Source: DATCMH01 sp036563505 (lineage in GTDB: Bacteria > Pseudomonadota > Alphaproteobacteria > Rhizobiales > Beijerinckiaceae). Taken from it: a stretch of 64,000 nt of DNA. Position numbers and translations under genes: made by a program. The notes under the pieces are model-generated. The model was not told the origin of the DNA and did no database searches. It was given only the letters and a program-made list of their open reading frames with translations. Positions 60,317 to 64,000 of this stretch are shown here, piece after piece (within the stretch, counting starts at the first letter, position 1; every line of letters starts with the position of its first letter). The DNA is taken from positions 262,828 to 326,827 of the forward strand of contig DATCMH010000016.1 of the NCBI GenBank assembly GCA_036563505.1. Direction: 5' to 3'.

Positions 60317-60790
60317 ATGAGCCTGCAATCCGTTCGCGCGTATCTCGCCGCGCATGCGCCCGATCTCGAGGTGATCGAGACCTCGACGCGCACGGCCACG
60401 GTGCTGGAAGCAGCCGCAGCGCACGGCGTCGCGCCGGCCCAGATCGCCAAGACCCTGTCCTTGAAGCTCGGGGACGAGGTAATCCTCCTCGTCGTCGGGG
60501 GCGACGCCCGGATTGACAACCGCAAGTACAAGACCCAGTTCGGGGCCAAGGCAACCATGCTGAGCGCCGAAGAAGTGGTGCAGTGGACGAGCCACCCCGT
60601 CGGCGGCGTCTGCCCCTTCGGCCTGCCGCAGCCGCTCAAGGTCTACGCGGACGTGACCCTGAAGCGCTTCGACGTGGTGATCCCGGCCGCGGGGTCGACC
60701 AACGCCGCGCTGCGCATCGCGCCCGAACGCTTGGCCGAGCTCGTCGGGGCGTCGTGGGTCGACGTCGCCCAAGCCCAGCCGGGGGCGTGA
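60317..60790 (+). CDS. YbaK/EbsC-family aminoacyl-tRNA deacylase
   Basis: The ATG at 60317 has AGGACGGGG upstream and gives 157 residues; an ATG at 60302 is less favoured. The YbaK fold motifs include AQIAKTLSLKLGDEVILLVV and GGVCPFGLPQPLKVYAD. YbaK-type proteins remove wrong amino acids, such as Cys or Ala, from tRNAPro. With the ProXp-ala-like protein at 38571 this is the second deacylase in the window. RF3 is encoded just downstream on the same strand. Confidence 0.9.
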   Translation: MSLQSVRAYLAAHAPDLEVIETSTRTATVLEAAAAHGVAPAQIAKTLSLKLGDEVILLVVGGDARIDNRKYKTQFGAKATMLSAEEVVQWTSHPVGGVCPFGLPQPLKVYADVTLKRFDVVIPAAGSTNAALRIAPERLAELVGASWVDVAQAQPGA

Positions 60791-60857
60791 CGGACGCCCT
60801 GCTTCCTGCCCCGCGCCATCTCTTGCCCTGTCGTCCCGCGACGATGAAGGACCTGCC

Positions 60858-62534
60858 ATGCTCACCCCCACCGCTCCCGACACCCGTCCGAGAGCTTCCC
60901 ACGCGCCCCTGACCGCGGCCGAAGAGGCGGCCCGGCGCCGCACCTTCGCAATCATCTCGCATCCGGACGCGGGCAAGACCACGCTGACCGAGAAGCTCCT
61001 CCTGTTCGGCGGCGCGATCACGCTTGCCGGGCACGTGAAGGCCCACGGCGAGCGGCGGCGCACCCGCTCCGACTGGATGGCCATCGAGCAGGCGCGCGGC
61101 ATCTCGGTGACGAGCTCGGTCATGACCTTCGAGGTCGGCGACCGGGTGTTCAACCTGCTCGATACGCCGGGCCACTCCGACTTCTCGGAGGACACCTACC
61201 GCACCCTGTCCGCGGTCGACGCGGCCGTCATGGTGATCGACGCGGCCAAGGGCATCGAGAGCCAGACCCGCAAGCTCTTCGAGGTGTGCCGCCTGCGCGA
61301 CATCCCGATCCTGACCTTCGTCAACAAGGTCGATCGGGAGGGCCTCGATCCTCTCGCGCTGCTCGACGAGATCGCCTCCGGGCTCGCCCTCGACTTGGCT
61401 CCCGTCACGTGGCCCATCGGCATGGGCGCCGACTTCCGCGGCTGCCTCGACGTTCAGGGCCAGCGCGCCCTTCTGCCCGACGCCGAGCGGACGAGCCCCT
61501 TCGGACGCGACGTGCCCCTCGACCGCCTCGACGATCTGGCGCGGGCCACGGGCATCGAGGAGCACATCGCCGCGCCCGCGCTCGAAGCCCTGCACCTCGC
61601 TCAGGCGGCGCTGCCGTCCTTCGACGAGGCCGCGTTCCGCGAGGGCCACCTGTCGCCGGTGTTCTTCGGCAGCGCCCTGCGCAACTTCTGCGTCGCGGAG
61701 CTTTTGGGTCACCTCGCCCGCTTCGCCCCCGGCCCCTTGCCCCGTCAGGCCGGCCCGCGGCGGGTGGAGCCGTCCGAGGACAAGGTGACCGGCTTCGTGT
61801 TCAAGGTGCAGGCCAACATGGACCGCCACCACCGCGACCGGGTGGCCTATGTCCGCCTCTGCTCCGGCCGGTTCCGGCGCGGCATGAAGCTCTTCCACGA
61901 ACGCGAGGGGCGCTTCATGGGGATCCCCGCGCCCATCCTGTTCTTCGCCCAGGCGCGCGAGACCACGGACGAGGCCTATCCGGGCGACATCATCGGCATC
62001 CCGAACCACGGCACCCTGCGGGTCGGCGACACGCTCACTGAGGGCGAGCGCCTGCGCTTCGAGGGTTTGCCGAACTTCGCTCCCGAAATCCTCCAGCGCG
62101 TCCTCATCGAGGACCCGATGCGGGTGAAGCAGCTCAACAAGGCGCTGCAGGACCTCGCGGAGGAGGGCGTGGTCCAGGTGTTCTACCCGCTGCTCGGCTC
62201 GCAAGCGATCCTCGGCGTGGTCGGCGCGCTCCAGCTCGACGTGCTGCAGTCGCGCCTCCTGCAGGAATACGGGGTGCCGGTCCGCACCGAGCCGGCCTCG
62301 TTCGAGGCGGCGCGGTGGGTGGTGGGCGCGGCCGACGCGATGGAGCGCTTCGCGAAGGAGCTCCCCGCGAGCGTCGCTCGCGACCGGGACGGCGGCCTCG
62401 TCTTCCTGGCGCGCAACGCCTGGACCCTGCGCCGCACGCAGGAGGACTGGCCCGCGCTCAAGTTCGTGGCCGTGCGCGAGCGGGGGCGCGATGACGCCGC
62501 GGGCGCTGGCGGGCGGGGTTCTTCGACGGCATGA
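60858..62534 (+). CDS. prfC: Peptide chain release factor 3
   Basis: The 558-residue GTPase shows P-loop SHPDAGKTTLTEKL, switch region DTPGHSDFSEDTYR, FVNKVDREG and the RF3-specific C-terminal domains. The N-terminal extension of about 30 residues is longer than in E. coli (529 residues). RF3 recycles RF1 and RF2 after termination. An ATG at 60858 is used. No downstream operon partner is evident. Confidence 0.96.
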   Translation: MLTPTAPDTRPRASHAPLTAAEEAARRRTFAIISHPDAGKTTLTEKLLLFGGAITLAGHVKAHGERRRTRSDWMAIEQARGISVTSSVMTFEVGDRVFNLLDTPGHSDFSEDTYRTLSAVDAAVMVIDAAKGIESQTRKLFEVCRLRDIPILTFVNKVDREGLDPLALLDEIASGLALDLAPVTWPIGMGADFRGCLDVQGQRALLPDAERTSPFGRDVPLDRLDDLARATGIEEHIAAPALEALHLAQAALPSFDEAAFREGHLSPVFFGSALRNFCVAELLGHLARFAPGPLPRQAGPRRVEPSEDKVTGFVFKVQANMDRHHRDRVAYVRLCSGRFRRGMKLFHEREGRFMGIPAPILFFAQARETTDEAYPGDIIGIPNHGTLRVGDTLTEGERLRFEGLPNFAPEILQRVLIEDPMRVKQLNKALQDLAEEGVVQVFYPLLGSQAILGVVGALQLDVLQSRLLQEYGVPVRTEPASFEAARWVVGAADAMERFAKELPASVARDRDGGLVFLARNAWTLRRTQEDWPALKFVAVRERGRDDAAGAGGRGSSTA

Positions 62535-62857
62535 CGGCGCCCGCGCCCCGCGATCCGATCGCGCCGCGGCACGCTTGAGGCCTGTTGACGAACGTCAGCC
62601 GCCACGTGATCGCGGCAGGGTTCACCCTCCCGCGGAAGGCTTCAGCCCCTTCTCGTCGCGGGGAGCGGGCCGCCGGATCTCCGTGGGATGGCCGACGAGC
62701 CTTCGACGCGGTTGCACGCGCGGTCGAGCGGCGCGTCGCGCAGGGGCACGGCAGCGTTCGAGACAGGGCCGTGGCGGGGACGCCGTGGTCACGGCGAGGG
62801 GCGTGACCGGCGCGGCGGTCGCGGCGAAGCCTCGCCTCAGCGAGGCCCCGCTCGGCC
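62535..62857. other. Intergenic GC-rich region, no supported gene
   Basis: Short frames exist on both strands but have Arg/Ala-rich content and no recognisable protein pattern. Several GC-rich inverted repeats are visible, including CGTGGTCACG near 62784. I see no promoter, RNA gene or clear function. Confidence 0.5.
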
Positions 62858-63556
62858 TCACCGCGGCGACGGCGCGACGCGCCGAACCCGGCCGAGCTTG
62901 GCGTAGCGCTTGCCCCAGCCCCGGCGGGCCGCCTCGCTGCGGTCCCAGGTCGCCGGCGGGCGCGGGGGCAGGGGGCAGCCCTCGGCGTCGAGGCGGAGCT
63001 TTGGGACCCGAGGGGGCCGGCGATAGGACACCGGAGCCGCGTCCGGCGCGGCCTCGTCGAGCGCCGCGGCGCTGAGGGGCTGCGGGTCGGGGTCGGGCGC
63101 CGCGTCCTGGGGCAGGCGGCGGCGCGCCTGCTCGCGGCGCACCGCGATGAGCAGGTTGAGCGCGAAGCGGATCTCCTCCGGCGTCACCGCGTCGCTCGCC
63201 TCGAGATGGGCCATCATGCGCTCGGCCTGGACCCGGAGCCGCGTGGCGAGCTGCCGCCCGTTGCCGTCGCCCTCGACGCGGCACCCCGCCGGCTTCGTCG
63301 GGAAGGCATGGCTCGGCCGCGTCCAGCCGTGCTTGAGGATCCAGCGGGAGATCGTGCCGTGGTTGACCCCGGTGCGCCGGTCGATCTCCTTCAAGGTCAT
63401 GCCCGTGGTCTCGACGAGCTGGCGCACCTTCGCCACCGTCGCGAAGCCGTGCGGCTGCTTCGGATGAGGCCGGTGCGGCTGCACGTCTGGCTCCGGCTGC
63501 GGGACCCGGATGTGGATGAAGGGAGGAAGGTTGAAAGGGTAGCTCATGATCGGCAT
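62858..63556 (-). CDS. Helix-turn-helix protein, unknown function
   Basis: The ATG at 63556 gives 232 residues. Residues 40-95 hold a helix-turn-helix (ATVAKVRQLVETTGMTLKEI; DRRTGVNHGTISRWILKHG), similar in pattern to terminase-small-subunit or Mor-like DNA-binding domains. The rest is Arg/Pro-rich with helical segments, and the C-terminus ends RVRRVAPSPR. Function is unknown. A 15-base palindrome (63582-63596) and a TTGACA-like -35 lie upstream, so it may be regulated by itself or by another protein. Confidence 0.7.
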   Translation of the reverse strand: MPIMSYPFNLPPFIHIRVPQPEPDVQPHRPHPKQPHGFATVAKVRQLVETTGMTLKEIDRRTGVNHGTISRWILKHGWTRPSHAFPTKPAGCRVEGDGNGRQLATRLRVQAERMMAHLEASDAVTPEEIRFALNLLIAVRREQARRRLPQDAAPDPDPQPLSAAALDEAAPDAAPVSYRRPPRVPKLRLDAEGCPLPPRPPATWDRSEAARRGWGKRYAKLGRVRRVAPSPR

Positions 63557-63581
63557 ATGGTCATGAAATAGGATTTTTGTC

Positions 63582-63596
63582 AAGACAGGCTGTCCT
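63582..63596. promoter_or_regulatory. Palindrome upstream of the HTH gene
   Basis: Reads AAGACAGGCTGTCCT, an inverted repeat with arms of seven bases and one mismatch. On the minus strand TTGACA follows and lies about 18 bases before ATG-proximal sequence. It could be an operator for the 62858-63556 protein; this is not proven. Confidence 0.35.
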
Positions 63597-63632
63597 AGGC
63601 CCCAGCCCTTTCGAGGTCGGCCCAGACTCGTT

Positions 63633-63688
63633 CCGTGAAAGGTTGCAACGTCCGGGTGCGGCCGGGAGCAGCCCGGCAGCTTTCACGG
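63633..63688. other. Strong inverted-repeat structure
   Basis: Outer stem CCGTGAAAG (63633-63641) and CTTTCACGG (63680-63688), nine base pairs. Inner hairpin GCCGGG-AGCAG-CCCGGC (63661-63677). A GTTGCAAC palindrome lies between (63642-63649). It may form an RNA structure, a DNA cruciform, or a binding site. The orientation is not defined. Confidence 0.5.
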
Positions 63689-63762
63689 CGCATAGAGCGG
63701 TCGCTGGCGTTCAGCGTGGCGCATCACGTCTCGACCGTGTGATCGAGGCGGCACAGTTCTGA

Positions 63763-63781
63763 ACCGTACGGTATCGTACCG
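63763..63781. promoter_or_regulatory. ACCGTACGGT palindrome, possible operator
   Basis: ACCGTACGGT is a perfect ten-base palindrome (63763-63772), overlapped by GGTA-TCG-TACC (63770-63780). TetR-family proteins often bind sites of this kind. No nearby gene clearly depends on it. Confidence 0.3.
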
Positions 63782-63843
63782 CTCGACGCCGACACGGAAT
63801 GATCCCTGAGCGTCGCGGCCTGATTGTCGCTCACGCTCACCCC

Positions 63844-63999
63844 TCATCTTCAGTCGTGCCGAAGGGCAGCACGAGCACCACCGCGCCCCTTTCGTTCGTG
63901 ACCTCGAAGGTGCAGTCGAACCAGTCGCGGATCGTGTCCGAGCGGGTTTGGATCAGGTCCTGCATGGTGGCCTGCGCATGCGCCCGCACGGCGGCCTCG
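63844..63999 (-). CDS. C-terminal end of a minus-strand protein, 5' end outside the window
   Basis: The minus-strand frame is open from the window end to TGA at 63844-63846, giving 51 visible residues. It includes the segments HAQATMQDLIQTRSDTIRDW and FDCTFEVTNERGAVVLVLPF and ends TTEDEG. The pattern FEVTxERGxxVLxLPF recalls small Hyphomicrobiales proteins, but no family is claimed. The protein start and function cannot be read here. Confidence 0.7.
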
Positions 64000-64000
64000 T

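Noticed and set aside
62585..62806. 73-residue TTG-start protein after prfC
   Set aside because: No ribosome-binding site, Arg-rich composition, and no recognisable pattern.
63633..63688. Signal recognition particle (4.5S) RNA
   Set aside because: GTCCGG and GAGCAGCCC resemble the SRP domain IV consensus, but the essential GGAA tetraloop and AGGTCCGGAAGG pattern are missing.
63577..63762. 61-residue plus-strand protein
   Set aside because: It runs through the nested inverted repeat and has no Shine-Dalgarno; the repeat explains the sequence better.

Overview
The window is GC-rich chromosomal DNA of an alphaproteobacterium, most likely order Hyphomicrobiales (Rhizobiales) and perhaps Methylobacteriaceae-like. 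This rests on gene content: a BA14K protein, HisZ beside a long HisG, an HWE-family kinase, DUF5985 pairs, EcfG-type promoter matches (GGAAC-N16/17-CGTT) and CtrA-like TTAA-N7-TTAA sites. The genus is inference. No rRNA, tRNA, CRISPR array, transposase or integrated phage was recognised.

Layout. 1-5.4 kb: 3' part of a hybrid histidine kinase, an NlpC/P60 hydrolase, an M17 aminopeptidase and a small phage-like pair (membrane peptide plus TIGR02594/CHAP-type hydrolase). 6-9.6 kb: a TadD-like TPR lipoprotein, then a double-domain KaiC-like ATPase overlapping an HWE kinase with a degenerate receiver. 9.6-15.3 kb: a complete peptide-type ABC importer (binding protein, two permeases, fused ATPases). 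15.5-16.5 kb: a winged-helix protein coupled to two DUF5985 membrane proteins. 16.5-24.9 kb: a two-gene signalling operon headed by a 2110-residue soluble hybrid kinase with a poly-HAMP array of 92-residue repeats. 25.3-36.9 kb: TerB/DUF533 protein behind an EcfG-like promoter, UbiH-type hydroxylase, pyrophosphatase, GNAT, phosphatase, ABC exporter, small zinc-ribbon protein, BLUF-like protein lacking photochemical residues, BA14K protein, SDR behind a second EcfG-like promoter, HAD hydrolase and histidine phosphatase. 36.9-41 kb: pgi, a ProXp-ala-like deacylase, a CnoX-like thioredoxin, a LON-domain protein and a Trm112-like protein.

41.2-50.1 kb looks like one catabolic region: a CitE/HpcH-type lyase, SDR, tandem PPC/DUF296 protein and acyl-CoA ligase on the minus strand, divergent from a TRAP transporter (DctP, fused DctQM) and a second SDR. 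Uptake of an organic acid, CoA activation, oxidation and C-C cleavage is the natural reading; the substrate is unknown. 50.6-64 kb is mostly housekeeping: aldo/keto reductase, hisZ-hisG, accA preceded by a structured leader with an intrinsic terminator, a YafK-type L,D-transpeptidase, DUF1232 protein, SDR, pterin dehydratase, ThpR, YbaK-type deacylase, prfC, an HTH protein and the 3' end of a minus-strand gene.

Most gene-free gaps are filled with short palindromic repeats of several families, which account for nearly all intergenic stretches above 300 bases.
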